A stretch of DNA of 64,000 bases from Apium graveolens (GCF_009905375.1 NC_133647.1:44119794-44183793), one strand, 5' to 3'. Shown: positions 22,286 to 34,686, counted from the first letter of the stretch. Made by a program: numbers and translations. Notes: generated by a model from the letters alone, not told the origin.

Positions 22286-23824
22286 CTTCTTGAAATATAT
22301 AAATGAGTTTATTCAAAACATAACAAAAAAAATATTTGATAAAAGATTTCACCGTTTAAACGGTGCACCTGTATCAGGAAAATGCTACCCAATCACCGTA
22401 CCCATGTCTTTAATATCGGGGTCCATTTACAAAAGAAATCTAGATTAGCAGCACTAGCAACAATAGCAACAATGACAGTAGCAGAATCAACAACAGTACA
22501 GAAAAACTAAAATATAAAGAAACAAACCACCGTAGCATGGCTCCTTAATATAACAACAACTGAGTAACTTCCCGTCACTGCTCCATTACCACATCAACAC
22601 TAATCTGATATACTACGAGACTTGGCCAGCTATATCAACCACCAATTACATAGATCAAACTGGTAAATCAGGTCGGCTTATGGAACGCGGGACTCTCCAA
22701 GGCACCATAGTCCAAATTTCAACCAACCATTCCTCTAGAGATGATTTCTTTTCACCCACAAGCGATTCATCAACCACTGATTTACTTTTCCCGAGGCTAT
22801 AACTCCATCATTAGATCCTGAACTCTCGCGGTTACCATTATTCTTAAATAATATACTAATATAGGACTCTCGTTCTTCCTGACAGTCACTCTTATTTGCT
22901 CTCAATAACGAGGACCATCTAATCGCAGAAATTCATTATCACAGAATATCAAATGAAATTTCCGACTCAGGTCAATCAAATAAAAAGGAACAGTGTAGAA
23001 GATATAGGTATAATTGAGAGCAACCATACAAGTACATAAGATGGTCAGTCTTAGTACCGCAGAGCTCACAACACATACTTCGGTGGCTTCCCACCAGACC
23101 CTTTTGCCACACAGACAAATGGTCAAGTCATATGCATTGTTTGCCCCAATCAACCGATAGAATCTTCGTGAAAAGAAATAATGTTAAAAAGGAAATTCAC
23201 AAATAAGAAGGGGTGAATCTGATTTGTAATGAGATCAACAGAACCCTAAGTGGCTTACTTCGGGTTCATAACTTTCTCACAGGAAAAATAAGCAACTTAT
23301 GGAATAGGAAACAATTACTCTGGAAACAAAATACGACTCAAGAAGGAAGTATAAGGGTTCAAAGATACAAACCATGGTACTGATGCATATTCACTATGAA
23401 ACTTGGTTGTCATAGCAGCCATCGACTATTATACTATCCAAACCCACCGAGGTCACACACTCGATCCAGCAACAATACGTAGACATACAAGATACGATAT
23501 CCAAGGATAATATTGGTGTCTCCTCAGCCCACACATGCAGGGTCCGCTCACAGGCTGAGCTCTTACGATCAGATTTGTTTTTCTCGAAAAGAAAACTAAA
23601 AATCTCTATCATGTATTACCAATAATGCATATATTAAGGAAACCTATCCTAGGTTAGGGCAGTTCCAACCAATTCTTAATAGACATCAGGGTTACGTCTC
23701 CGAAACCCTTGACTAAACTCATAGACTCGCTCCTCTGATTGAGTTGCTAACTCACATCTACACATAAACCTTCTTGCACTCTTTTGACTCTACTCTAAAC
23801 CTAAATCAGGGACTCAAACCTGTA
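22286..23824 (-). other. Element D 5' leader
   Basis: This 1.5-kb stretch between gag and the primer site holds no ORF I can support. Unlike element A, no leader ORF is readable. Confidence 0.5.
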
Positions 23825-23836
23825 GCTCTGATACTA
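23825..23836 (-). other. Primer-binding site of element D, mutated
   Basis: The minus strand reads TAGTATCAGAGC; the usual word is TGGTATCAGAGC, so one G-to-A change is present. It lies two bases from the LTR. Confidence 0.8.
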
Positions 23837-23838
23837 AC

Positions 23839-26800
23839 TGTGACGGCCTCAACCCCGGGGTCAGGAGTTGACGTCATCAACAACAATAATAATAAAAGAA
23901 TATAACCAATTCAATGATAGAATATAACTACGCCCCCTTTACCAAGATCTTTTCCAGGTTTAAGTTTGATTTAGATTACAATTATTACAACACCAACTTA
24001 TTCAAGCCATTCTAACACAACTAGCTTAATACAACAACTCAATAGACCATCTTTGGTCCAACACAACTACCTCAGAGGAGCCTGGCACGTAAGGCACCTG
24101 AACTCTGCCTTGACTACCGCAAAAGAATCTCCTAGGCATCTGCAATACATATCTAAAACATTCTGCAAGGATGAGCAATCAATTGCTCAGCGGTACCACT
24201 ATATGAATAATAAGTACAACAATTTATGATAAAGCAGTTATAGGAACAGAATTCATAACTTTTTACAAAAAAAGTAAAACATGTATAAACTGGATATCAA
24301 AACTAGCATGCTCTGTAAAACAAAATCAGCAATCGTGTGCTGTGCATAAATACCAGAGTTCAATTTTAGCATGCTATTTCCTTTCCAAAACTACTGTCCA
24401 TTGCTGGACCCATAAATCATCTGTCCCGATACGGGGACCATAAACTATTTGTTCCGTTACGGGAACCATTAAACCAAAGTTAGATATAAAAGTGGATGAA
24501 TTCTAGGGACAGCTGATCAGTCTATCCCACCATAATTTTGGTTCTGGAACTCACAGACTAGCTAGGTCTCTGTTATGCTAGACTAAGCGGCCTACCAGTG
24601 CGCACATCCGACTGAGCCTCTTACGCAACCACTTGTTGGGCCGTTACCTAATAACGGGCCTCTTACGCCACTGACCATTCAATATCTGATTCACGTTTAT
24701 CCAGTTTTCAAAATCAATTACACCTATCTCTTTTTAAACAGTTACCGCATACATTCAAAAATCCTTTTCAATTTAAACACAATTTAGAGATAGGTATTTT
24801 CAGAAGTTACTTTTTCCTCAAAACATTCGTTAATAACATAATTAAATACGGGGAATACGTAACTTAAAATATTCTGTTCCAGTACGTAATTGAAGTCCAC
24901 AACTATTCATATATACTGAACTGTAAAAGATTAGTTCAGGGGTACTTGCCTTGCAGAGCTTTACAACTATTACTGATCAACTTTGAGCCAACTCGGATGC
25001 TCAAGATTTATCGTCTAACCACTAGATCACCTTGGATTCGACTTCAACACTCAGGTTCTTCGGTTGAGACCCTACTGAGCTCGTCGACTGCCCACTAGGT
25101 TATCCTTAGTCCAACGTCCACTTTCGGTTTCCCTGACTAGAACCTACAGGGTCAAAACACTCTTTATTAGACGACCATGTTTGCTTGACATATCCTCGCT
25201 AACTACCTACCCATTCATTATCAAATCCCAACTCACATTTATACATATTATAATATCACATGCAACAATTAGGGTTTACATTCTCGAAAATCGGTTCGGT
25301 GTTTGTTTTTAGAAAATATATATACTCGTCATTTTACGACATCAGGGTTATTGGTTTTGGTAAAATATTTCAACACAACAAACAATTAGGTTTCGTAAAA
25401 TACTCATTATGATTATACAAGTATACACGTTTGATCGGTATTTCCGATAATTATGAGGTACGCTCCCGAACCTTCGAATTTTATTTTACGAAAATCGGGC
25501 ATCGTCTACTCTGTTTAATCGGCCTACCCGTTGAAACACAATCAACTTCAAACCAATCCACAACAATCGCAACAACCATCCAATTACAATTCCCAACCAC
25601 CGATTCAAACCAACAATATTAGTCGAAATCCATAAATTTCCAAATTCCAACCCAATTACAATTATTAATTATTATTCGTATTTTATATTTATTTATTTTA
25701 AAATATTAGAACTTAGAACAAATCATCACAGTCCACCATCAGCTCATCGAAATTCATCGCTGACGGCGGTAAAATTCGCGGGTACCCGATTATTTCGGGT
25801 TTCCAACGCGAATCCTACCGATTAAATTCATCGTAATAATTCCAAATTTAAGAATAAAATATCCATAAATCATAAAGGTAATCATCGAATTAAATAATAA
25901 TAAACTAAATCACCACATCAATTTCGAATTACTGGCAACTAGTAAACCAACCCACACACGCGCGCGTTTGGCCCGGAAAAGAAACTAACACGGCCAAACA
26001 AAAAAAAACAGACAACAGGCGGCAACTAAAGGAACTCGACGGCAATCTGCACAAACACTGCAAAGTTCATAAACATCAAAGCAAATATACATACATACAC
26101 ACGTATACGTGTGTGTATATTTTCGCACAAGAAAACCCAATAACAAGCAGTGGAAACAACAGACGTAATAGGTGGTGAATCGCCGGAGATGGAACAGCGG
26201 CTCGACTTACAGGAGAGAAGAAGGGACGGCAGTGAATCGAGAAATGAGACAAGGGGGAGAAGATAGTCAAGAGTGTAGAATAGGGCGAGAGACTGTTGTG
26301 GGGAATTTTGTGTGTTTTTTTATCCTTATCAATTAGTAACGAATTGCAGCTAGACACGGAGCCAAGACAATCCTGAAAACTGAACACGCGTATTCACTCT
26401 AACTGAAAGCCTGATTTTTGTTCCGTGTTTGGATATTTACGAACCGATGTGCATTTAAAATAGTTCCAGAAAATCATGAAAACAGTCTTAAAATGTTATA
26501 AATATCCCGAAGTTAATAAAAACGTAAGTTTTGTAATTTTAAAATAATTTCTGAAACGCAATTTATACCCGCTTTTATCATTTTAACGAATCGACGCGCA
26601 CGTGAAATTAATCCCAAAAATTTCCAAAATAATTTTAAAATTCTCGATATATCCAAACTTAAATAAATACGAGTTTCATAATTTTTGAAGAATTTTGGAA
26701 TTAAATACGGATTTTACCAATAAATGCAATCAAAAAATCATACAGGGTTAAATAATTGATAAAATATTGATTTCTAAATTTTATAAAATCCCAAAAATAA

Positions 26801-27066
26801 TTATTGTAATTATAAAACCATAAAAATAATTTTTAGAGACATTTCAAATATTTATGCAAATAATTTTGTATTAAATCCACTTTTAAAAGTGAAAATAATT
26901 TAGTACAACTCAATAATTAATTACACGAACAACCCGGTACACCATAAATCACACATAGATTATAATAAAACAACACATAGCTAATAGAAGCTATATTTAC
27001 ATTTTATTTATTTAATAATTCCATAATTACATATTTAAATAATACAAAAATACGCGAGTCGTTAAA
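23839..27066 (-). repeat. Element D 5' LTR
   Basis: Starts TGTGACGGCC and ends CGAGTCGTTAAA, with the terminal CA lost, as also (differently) in the other copy. The inverted repeat at 24638-24660 is conserved. The end is fixed by the ATTTC duplication that follows. Confidence 0.9.
24638..24660. repeat. Inverted repeat in D 5' LTR
   Basis: Identical to 16888-16910, although the neighbouring bases have diverged. Confidence 0.6.
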
Positions 27067-27530
27067 ATTTCGTCCCGAGAATCCTTGCCGAGTTGAAGGT
27101 TCGCCCGTGTCAGCTCTAGTCCAACGGGTGGGCTTTTATTATCATTTTCATAGCGAGGTGCAATGACCTAGGCATGCCACTAAATGTCTCAATGTTCTGA
27201 AGTATTTTCATGTTGAAGGCATCTTCTTCCAATAGGCCTGGCTGGGTTCTTCTACAAAAGAGGCCCCATATTCCTCACACTATAAACACGCATTCTCCTC
27301 GTGACTCTATTCACCACTGGAACAAAAAGTTTGTAGTCTTGGAATGGAAGGAGGGCGACTGGGGGTATACTTCAAGCACGATTTCAGTTATCCCTTGGAT
27401 AGTGCTCATGACATCTATTATCTCACAGATGCTGAACTTTACGACCGTGACCTCTTATTGGCGATAATGGAAGAACCCTTATTGGGAGTTTGTCTAAGAG
27501 GCCAAGCTCGTCGATGCCGGCATAAGTAGC
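27067..27530 (+). pseudogene. E antisense ORF, middle part
   Basis: After the duplicated ATTTC the frame of 15853-16089 resumes and meets a TAG after about 15 codons. Similarity of style continues in other frames, with NGWAFII near 27130, SIHHWNKKFVVLEWKEGDWG near 27310-27360, and DSAHDIYYLTDAELYDRDLL near 27400-27460, so at least two indels have occurred. The exon end is unclear, with GT candidates near 27527 and 27544. Function is unknown; it resembles gag-like plant transposon proteins. Confidence 0.55.
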
Positions 27531-27616
27531 CTCTCGAGAGAGGGTATTCATTTTTATTCTATCTCAATTTTGGCCAAGCATGTTCTTATATCCATCTTTC
27601 CTTTGTTTTATTTCAG

Positions 27617-27742
27617 CTGTTGAGGCCCTGGATGCAATAACTAATAAGAGCGACAAGATTACGAGAAGGATGGCTAGGGAAGCAACCAAGCAGGTTAACC
27701 ACATTCCTAAGGTTCCGGCTTTTCTTGAGGACTTTGGCTCTG
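27617..27742 (+). pseudogene. E antisense ORF, candidate internal exon
   Basis: A 126-base open segment (42 codons, TRRMAREATKQVNHIPKVPA) is preceded by TTTTATTTCAG and followed by GTAAGTGC, both close to plant splice consensus. The encoded segment is basic and helical. Its length is a multiple of three. Confidence 0.55.
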
Positions 27743-28247
27743 GTAAGTGCAAAAGATCCCCTTTGAACCTTTATGGGACATATCTACTACCGACTAAGTG
27801 TTCGGGAGTCCGACCCTTGGTCTTGAGTGGTCCAAGAACTGCATTAATCCTCCAGACCTTCTTCATGTCTCTTCGGGTGAGAATTTGCTCAAGGTTGAGG
27901 TGCTATGGGATCACGCCTTGTACCATGTACATCTTAACTTGTTTAATTTTCGTTTAAGTGTACTTCTTTCAGACTTTTCATAAAGTTTTCCCAGGAAGGT
28001 CAAGGAAAATCCTCCAGGAGGCCCTGGACCAAACTTACAGGAGATCCTAGTCAGCCTTAAGCCCTCTATGTGGCCTACTCAGCCCTTCCTGGTCTTGGTC
28101 GGCCAAGATCACCCTTTTGAGAAGGTTCTAGTTGATCGGGACTCTATGTGTTGGGGACTCGGCCTTCTCAATTCTTAGTTGGTCCTTATAGCTTAGCCCT
28201 TATCTAAATTAGCCTTTAATGACTCCTCTTTGTGTTTTCTTCATCAG
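27743..28247 (+). other. Candidate intron in E antisense ORF, containing GC-rich repeat
   Basis: Begins GTAAGTGC after the exon and ends TTTTCTTCATCAG. It contains the third copy of the GC-rich E repeat (27985-28160). Confidence 0.5.
27985..28160 (+). repeat. GC-rich E repeat, copy 3
   Basis: Shares with 14480-14700 and 14945-15110 the landmarks CCCAGGAAGGTCA, GGAGGCCCTGGACC, TATGTGGCCTACTC and CTTGGTCGGCC. Confidence 0.65.
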
Positions 28248-28815
28248 GCCAATGCCTACTTTGTTTCATCAAGCGGAAGACAAGGTTGTTGTCTTGGAAT
28301 AAAAACACCCCAAGGAGATGAAGAGGAGAAATATATAGTGGAGGAAGCTTGTGGATGTGTATCATAGATTCCAAAAGTTCACCCAGATGATGGACAATCA
28401 TGACGACCAGATGCACCCTGTGAACCTGGCCACATGATGGCAAAGAGGCATGAAAGACGTTCATAGCTTGTATACGGACGTGGTCGATCCGAATCCCTTC
28501 ACTTGCCCTTGGGAGGTTCCTATTATGGATCTATCCGGGCAGGCCTCTGGGTCTGTGCCCGAGACTTCCCGTCAGCGGTCTTAATCTAGTTCAATCTGCA
28601 GGGGTTCTGGTTCCAAAGGTAAGGCTCCTTCAGAAAGCCCCGACTCTAAAGCGAATCTTTACGGGAAGATCCGGGAGCCGGTTTTAGGGAGTAGCATTTC
28701 TTCCTTCGAGGCCGGTTCAGATGAAGATGGTGAAGAAGAGGGGAGGAGGATTCTTCTGAGGAGTGATTGTGATAGCCTTGCATGGCTTTCGGTGCCACAT
28801 GTGGCTTTATATTAA
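28248..28815 (+). pseudogene. E antisense ORF, C-terminal part
   Basis: Following the splice-like CAG, an interrupted frame encodes YHRFQKFTQMMDNHDDQMHP, later DPNPFTCPWEVP, and ends with acidic and Ser-rich sequence (SDEDGEEEGRR), closing at a TAA near 28815. Several stops are present (for example near 28300, 28340, 28437 and 28583). No catalytic motif is visible. Confidence 0.5.
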
Positions 28816-29118
28816 GAACTTATTTATTTGAACTATATTGGTTTGTTCGGGACTAACTCATGATCCTTCAGGATCTTTATTTATGCATATCATTTGGTTT
28901 CATTTTATACTTGTCTTTTATTTTCGGCATTTGGTCCTTCGGGACTTGCATTCTTTAGATGCTCGTACTTAGATAAATTGGTATACAAGATGATAGAAAC
29001 AAACTTGCATAAATAGATAATATCTCTAAAAAAAGGGTTCAACCATTACATAAAATGGTTTCGTTGACCTTATTCATATATCTAATATACCAAGTACTAG
29101 GAACATTTTATCAATGTC
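28816..29118. other. Convergent 3' region between antisense ORF and E pol
   Basis: AT-rich non-coding sequence between the end of the plus-strand ORF and the end of the minus-strand pol. Words such as TCCTTCAGGA recur. No terminator can be assigned. Confidence 0.4.
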
Positions 29119-29958
29119 CTAAATATAATAAACCTTCAGGTTTGAAGCGTTCCAAGTGCGGGGCACTTCATCACCGTTCAGGGTCTCTAACTTGTAGGAT
29201 CCTCATCCTAATGTCTTCCTGACCTTATAAGGCCCTTCCCAGTTAGGGGCTATCTTTCCATTCTCCACAAATCCTTACGCCTCAATCTTCCTTAAAACCA
29301 AGTCTCCTCACTACAAGAACCTTTCCTTAACCCTTCAATTGTAATAGAGGGAGGCTCTTCGTTGATACACTACATTGCGGGTGTTGGTCACATCTCTGAC
29401 CTCGTCAATGAGATCGAGAGCGAGCCTTATGTCTTCTTCATTAGTTTCTAGTTCATAAGCTTTGACCCTAGGCGATCCGGGGGTGATTTCTAGAGGTACT
29501 ACAACTTCGGCTCCGTAAGCCAGCATAAATGGGGTAGCTTCAGTGGTTACTTTGTAGGTGGTACGATATGCCTATAGTAAAGGCAGTAAATCATCCGCCC
29601 AAGTGTTTCTCGAGCGTTCGACCCTCTTCTTTAGTCCATTAAGGATAATCCGGTTAGCAACTTCCGCCTGCCCATTTGCCTTTGGATTGGCAACCGAGAT
29701 AAAGCGAAGTTCTATGCTATTATCGTCACAGTACTCCTTGAACTCTGTATTATCAAACTGTCGCCCATTATTCATGAGAAGGATGCGTGGGATACTAAAC
29801 CAACATATCACATTTTCCCAGAAGAATTGGGCAATTTACCTGGTGGTTATCTTGGCTAGTGCCTTAGCCTCAATCCACTTTGTGAAGTAGTCTATGCCTA
29901 CCACAATGGACTTCCTCTGTCCCGACGCCACAAAAAATGGACCAAGTATATCCATTCC
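29119..29958 (-). pseudogene. pol: Element E integrase core and C-terminus
   Basis: Read from 29958 it begins in the integrase core (GIDYFTKW with the first Asp) and continues through 29811-29572 with NNGRQF, where the second catalytic Asp is Asn (codon 29770-29772), and GQAEVANR with the Glu. After a stop near 29570, 29526-29335 carries PFMLAYGAEVVVPLEI. The C-terminal LNGDEVPRTWNASNLKVYY ends at a TAG at 29119. These are Tat-lineage motifs. The N-terminal zinc part is across the solo LTR at 34692-34810. Confidence 0.85.
29954..29958. other. Target duplication of solo LTR, left
   Basis: ATTCC, repeated at 34687-34691. Confidence 0.88.
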
Positions 29959-30305
29959 TGTAACAACCCCAATTTTTGGAAATTTTTGAAATCCTGATGA
30001 ATAGTAACTTTTTGCTAATTGTGCTGATTAAGAAAAATTATCAGACCACACTATATAGAAGTACTGTTATGGAAATTCTGAGATCGTATTAGTATTACAT
30101 AAAGTAAATGAGTGTATGTAAAGGTCGTCAGAATTCGAATTCAGACACTTTGATTATTCCTGAAAATTCACCAGATACCGAAAAAATTGAGTATAATATA
30201 ACATGATTAGAAAGATTTAAATTCAAGGATTTTAAGAGAGGATCATTAAAGGAATATAAAATATTAGGAAAGAGTTAGGAAAGCCCAAGTAATGAGGTCT
30301 TGGAT

Positions 30306-31483
30306 TGTTAAGGTTTATACTGAAATATTCGTTTGAAGCATATACTTTAATAATAAATTATTTGAGAATCTTGAATGCATGTTTTCACAAAGTCTGTATA
30401 TTATATATTGTAGACAATCTAGTATCAAATGGGATAGCAGAAGATTAGATTGTCAAACTCCTTATATAATATAATAAAGGTTCACAGTCTAAGTGGTATT
30501 AGACAAACCACTCGAACGGCTGAAGTATTATTTAGAAATAGTTTATCTTGACTATTGAATAATACTTGTATACTTTGTGTATATTGAACGCGATCAAAAT
30601 AGTAGAATAATTGTTTCTTTTATTCTGACAATAAAGAAGAACTAAGATTCTACGATATTATTATTGCTTAGGTTCTTAATCCAGATGTAGTAATTGACAC
30701 TTGTATTTAATGCACATGCCTTGATTCATACATTAAGTAATTTATTTTAAATTACGAATTTATGTATTGGGCAATGACATTATATACAGAGTGGGATATT
30801 AACTATAAAAGGAAACCGTGTCCGAAAAATATATTCGGGTGATGATGTCCTCTTGAAAGCTCATAAAGATAATTATGCTTTAGTCCTGCAGAAAGATTTG
30901 TTCTTGCATAATTATAAGGTTGAGTGGATGATCAAGGATAAAAGATATTGATTAAATTAATTGTCAGAAATTAATTTAATTAATGGACATGCGATATCTT
31001 AAACATGGGGAATTTATAAGCAATTAATATGGGAGCTGAATTAAATAATTAATTTACGGAATTAGGAAAGGTAGTGCAAATATTAATTCTTTAGTGGATT
31101 AAATTAATATTTAATGACATTGGGCTTGGCCCGGAATGTCATTAGAAGGCCTGACCTAATGGTCCATGATCCCTACTGTAGCCTATAAATATTCTCATTC
31201 TCCTAAAGCTAGGAAAAACACACAAAAAATGAAATCACATCATAGGGTTTGAGAGAGGCAGCCATTTTTCTCAAGGAGCCAGCTAGGGTTTTAGAAGTTC
31301 GGAGCTTTGGGAGAGGTACACCTTGGGAGATCGAAGCCCAAACTTCGTCCAAGGAGAATCAGGGAATACAGTAGAAGACGTGGATTTGAATCGCTTGCGC
31401 CGTAGCGATTAAGGTTAATGTTCTATTTGTACTTTTTTAATTAATATCATAAAACGCAGGGCCAAGATTTGAGAAATCCAACA
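30306..31483 (+). mobile_element. Copia-type solo LTR inside the solo LTR
   Basis: Comparison with the G LTR shows that the sequence from TGTTAAGG to AAATCCAACA is extra. It has TG...CA ends, a TATA box at 31184-31190 and a leader-like stretch after it, like a Copia LTR. Flanking bases (TGGAT and ATATG) are not a clean duplication. It may also be a small non-autonomous element. Confidence 0.55.
31184..31190 (+). promoter_or_regulatory. TATA box in the inserted LTR
   Basis: TATAAAT, followed about 30 bases later by a sequence rich in AAACACACAAAAAATG, like a plant transcription start region. Confidence 0.45.
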
Positions 31484-32663
31484 ATATGATCCCTCAAACG
31501 ATTAACGAGAACAAAAGCTAACTAAAATGTAAAACAAATAAGCGACCAAGAGACAAGCTTGTACAAGAAGCCAGGGATTCTGACATCATCAAACCACAAG
31601 TTATGGACAAATGGAGGCAAGATGACATGTGCTTGATGACATAAACATGGTTTAAAAGATATTTATCCAAGGATGATTTATGGCCATGTATTATAACCTT
31701 GGTTAATCAAATCAAGGTTAGATTAACTAAACAAATAAAACATCACACCAATTAACCAAGGCAAATCAAAGAAGCATTTCATCACCCCATTTTTCAAAGC
31801 TTGCTCTCGGCCAAAACCATACACAGCAACTTCAAACTGCAATATCTCCTTCAATTCTCACTCAAATATTGTGTTCTATATCTCGTTGGAAAGGTATTGA
31901 GATGGCCTATAGCTCTTGTTCACAAGTCTCGTCCAGATAATCATGGTAAAACCCTCATTTTTATAGTTTTTCCAATCGGACTAACTGTAACTCCAAAAGT
32001 TCTAACTCATTTCCTGAACTCCTTTGCAAGTTTAAACTTAATAAACATAGATCAAGGATCTCTTAAGGATTATAATATATTTTTAGTGGTTTAAGGATCT
32101 AAGGAAGGCATAAACTTCAAACCCTAGCTTTGATTTTATGATTCCATTAAGTTTTATTGAAGCATTGTTAGTATTAAGGCTTGATCTTTGATTATCAGTA
32201 GTTTTGATGGATTTATATTGGTTTCGAATATTGGGTCTTTGATTGGTTGGATAAATTGGTAAAACTTGGAGTTGGGGATTGAGTTTGTAGTATTATGGTT
32301 GAATATTGTTGTGGTGGTGGTTGTGGGTGAATTGATGTGGATTTAGAGTGGAAATTATTTTGGGAATCGCGTAAACATAGCCGTCGTAATGCCCGATTTA
32401 CCTTAGACTATTTTTGTGCTTAGATTCAGGACCCGTGAACTCACTGTAAGATTCTGACCTTTGCCATGTTTAGCTAGATTATGTCGTAAGCTTCATTTTT
32501 GTATGTGGTTTACTTAGAGTCTACCCCGGAATACTCAGGCAAGTTTTCTACCCATAAAATTATTGTTGTGATGTATATATTTATATATATATATGCATTA
32601 TCTTGTGATAAGTGCATGATTGTTATTAGCAAATTTTGTGATATATTGAAGCATGTTGATAGG

Positions 32664-32683
32664 ATATATATATATATATATAT
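32664..32683. repeat. (AT)n microsatellite
   Basis: A pure run of AT dinucleotides in the solo LTR; similar runs are at 57066-57088 and 58160-58200 in the related G LTR. Confidence 0.8.
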
Positions 32684-33530
32684 GAATGTCTGTTTCAGAA
32701 TCTTGATATTTCATTATCAATTTGATTGCTTATAATTACATAATACCTATGCTAAAGATAAACAGTAGTTGTGTATACCCTTAGTATAGGGGACCCAAAG
32801 TTGAACATTTTTCTAAACCGGGAGGCGATGTGCCTGAGTATATTATGTATATACAGTTTTCTATAACCATTAATCGAATAAGGTATATCCGATAGTTTTG
32901 AATAATAATCAAACATTATTGTCGAATATTCATTTGAGATCTTATTTATGATCAAATATTATTAATAAATATTACTTTGATTATTCGATTAAAGTTTTGA
33001 CTCACATATATTTTATTTATTATATGAATATTATTTTTGAATATTCAATTAAGGATTTATTTTATTTATTTTATATAAATAAATCCTTTAAGCAAGGATT
33101 ATTTGAGGAATATTATTTCCATATTTTTAAATGAGTTTGATAAACGATTTAGTTTATTTAAATCATTCCTTTCCTAAAATTGTTTTCACAAAATGTTTTC
33201 AAATTGTATCAAATGATTTCAAAAGTATAGAGCGGATCTCAAACCCATTTTCAAATTTAAATCCTTCCTTTCGAGGGGGATCTAAATACTCGCTCAAAAT
33301 ATAAGGGATTTGGCTCAGTGTTGTATTTTATTTTTGCAACAAGGTTGCTGAGTTGATAAAGAAAGTTTTGGTACTTGCCCACGTTCGGGAAGTAGTTGAT
33401 TATATAATATTGTACCTATCAACGAGCTATAATACGCTCGGGGAATTTCGATTAATTTTGGATTTAAATTATAAGGATAGGATTCTTCAAGGAACTGGAA
33501 TGGTCTAGCACCTTGTGTGCCAGAGTAAGT

Positions 33531-33613
33531 GTAAGAGGCTGTGGGGTAGTCCATCAAAGTGTAAGAGCCCGTGGGATAGTCCATCAAAGCGTAAGAGGCT
33601 GTGGGACAGTACA
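33531..33613 (+). repeat. 30-bp tandem repeat, 2.8 units
   Basis: Units begin at 33531, 33561 and 33591 with GTAAGAGGCTGTGGG or close variants and contain AGTCCATCAAAG. A diverged version lies at about 57290-57390 in the G LTR. Confidence 0.8.
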
Positions 33614-34686
33614 GCATATCGCCCTCAGGTGGCCAGGGTGATGACCCAACGGAATTCGTCCTTCAACTAGTAGAGAATTATAGAGAGTGGTGCATATCCT
33701 GATCATCAAAGGTATCACGTTATTCCAGTGGTTTCCTTCTTCCAAATGTATTTGAACAAAACCTTGTGTTTACTTTTACATAGAGGTTCTAAAGATTTTC
33801 TTCTCAAAATGAGGTATATACAAGTCTTACCTTGTAACTTCATCGATATATGATGAACTTTTGAAACTGATTATACCCTGAACGGTGGTAGTTTAAGTAG
33901 TATTCGGATAAGAGATAAGTATATTGGAGTATCTTGTAACTTCATCTTTTCAACTTATATCTAGTAAATGATTTTCTTATGAATGACAAAGATTTTCAGA
34001 AAAACGTTGAGACAAGGTTAGATATATGAGATCACCTTGCAATGATATTTTTATACACTTATAAAATGGAACTATGTGTATATTACACATGATAGAGGAT
34101 TTCAAATATTTTGGAAAGTATATATATATTGAATATTTTGCGACTTCGTCGCATTAAGATATCGAACTTGGTTCATTTCTGCTTGACCAAGACTTTCATG
34201 AGTACTATGAGAATGCTCATATATTGTTCATTATTATACATGTTATTTTGGTTGGCCTGTTGCTCACACTTTCTTTATTCTTTCATCACACAACAACAGC
34301 TAAATCAGATGAACAGGACCAAGTTCCCAATTCGCAAGTAGATAGGAAACATTCTGCAGTTTCCTGTAGGCGTTGATGCCGCTAGGTTTTCAACTTTTGA
34401 TGTACCAGAATTATATACATTTATGAATTTTAATAATGGCAAAAAAATTGTAAATTTGTTTAGAAAACCTTTTTGAGGTGTAATGACGTATAATTGTGGA
34501 ATAAAATGACTTGTGTTATTTTTGGTATTCATCTCTGAGACTATAACTTATGGTCTATGTGTATATTGTAGGGTCACTTTACACAGTAGTTGGTTATTTA
34601 TTAAGATCAAGTGTTATTAAGGGAAATAGAACTTGTGAGAACCCGGATCCCCGACCCCAGATTTGGGGGTGTTACAATTCCCCACA

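Larger units (their letters stand above)
16090..27066 (-). mobile_element. Element D: decayed Tekay-like gypsy, complete with both LTRs
   Basis: Two LTRs of 3224 and 3228 bases flank a 4.5-kb interior and are bounded by the 5-base duplication ATTTC. The primer site near the right LTR and the purine tract near the left LTR set minus orientation. Gag, zinc knuckles, parts of RT, the integrase C-terminus and a chromodomain are readable, but most of RNase H and integrase core is deleted. It split the antisense ORF of E. Confidence 0.9.
29959..34686 (+). mobile_element. Solo LTR of the element G family (4.7 kb)
   Basis: Runs from TGTAACAACCCC to GGGGGTGTTACA with perfect ATTCC duplications and no internal coding region. 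Its beginning is similar to the reverse complement of the right end of the G LTR (60290 leftwards), and its end to the reverse complement of 55820 and 56110. It therefore is one LTR in plus orientation, left after recombination between two LTRs. It contains a Copia-type insertion at 30306-31483, so its own length is about 3.5 kb. Confidence 0.85.

Noticed and set aside
27580..27957. 125-codon plus-strand ORF read through 27742
   Set aside because: Only the part 27617-27742 has the antisense-ORF style; the rest reads into the candidate intron with the GC-rich repeat nearby.
33315..33617. Minus-strand ORF with repeated ALMDYPTASY-type units
   Set aside because: The protein repeat is a direct result of the 30-base tandem repeat in a solo LTR; no start context or homologous ORF is preserved in the related LTR.
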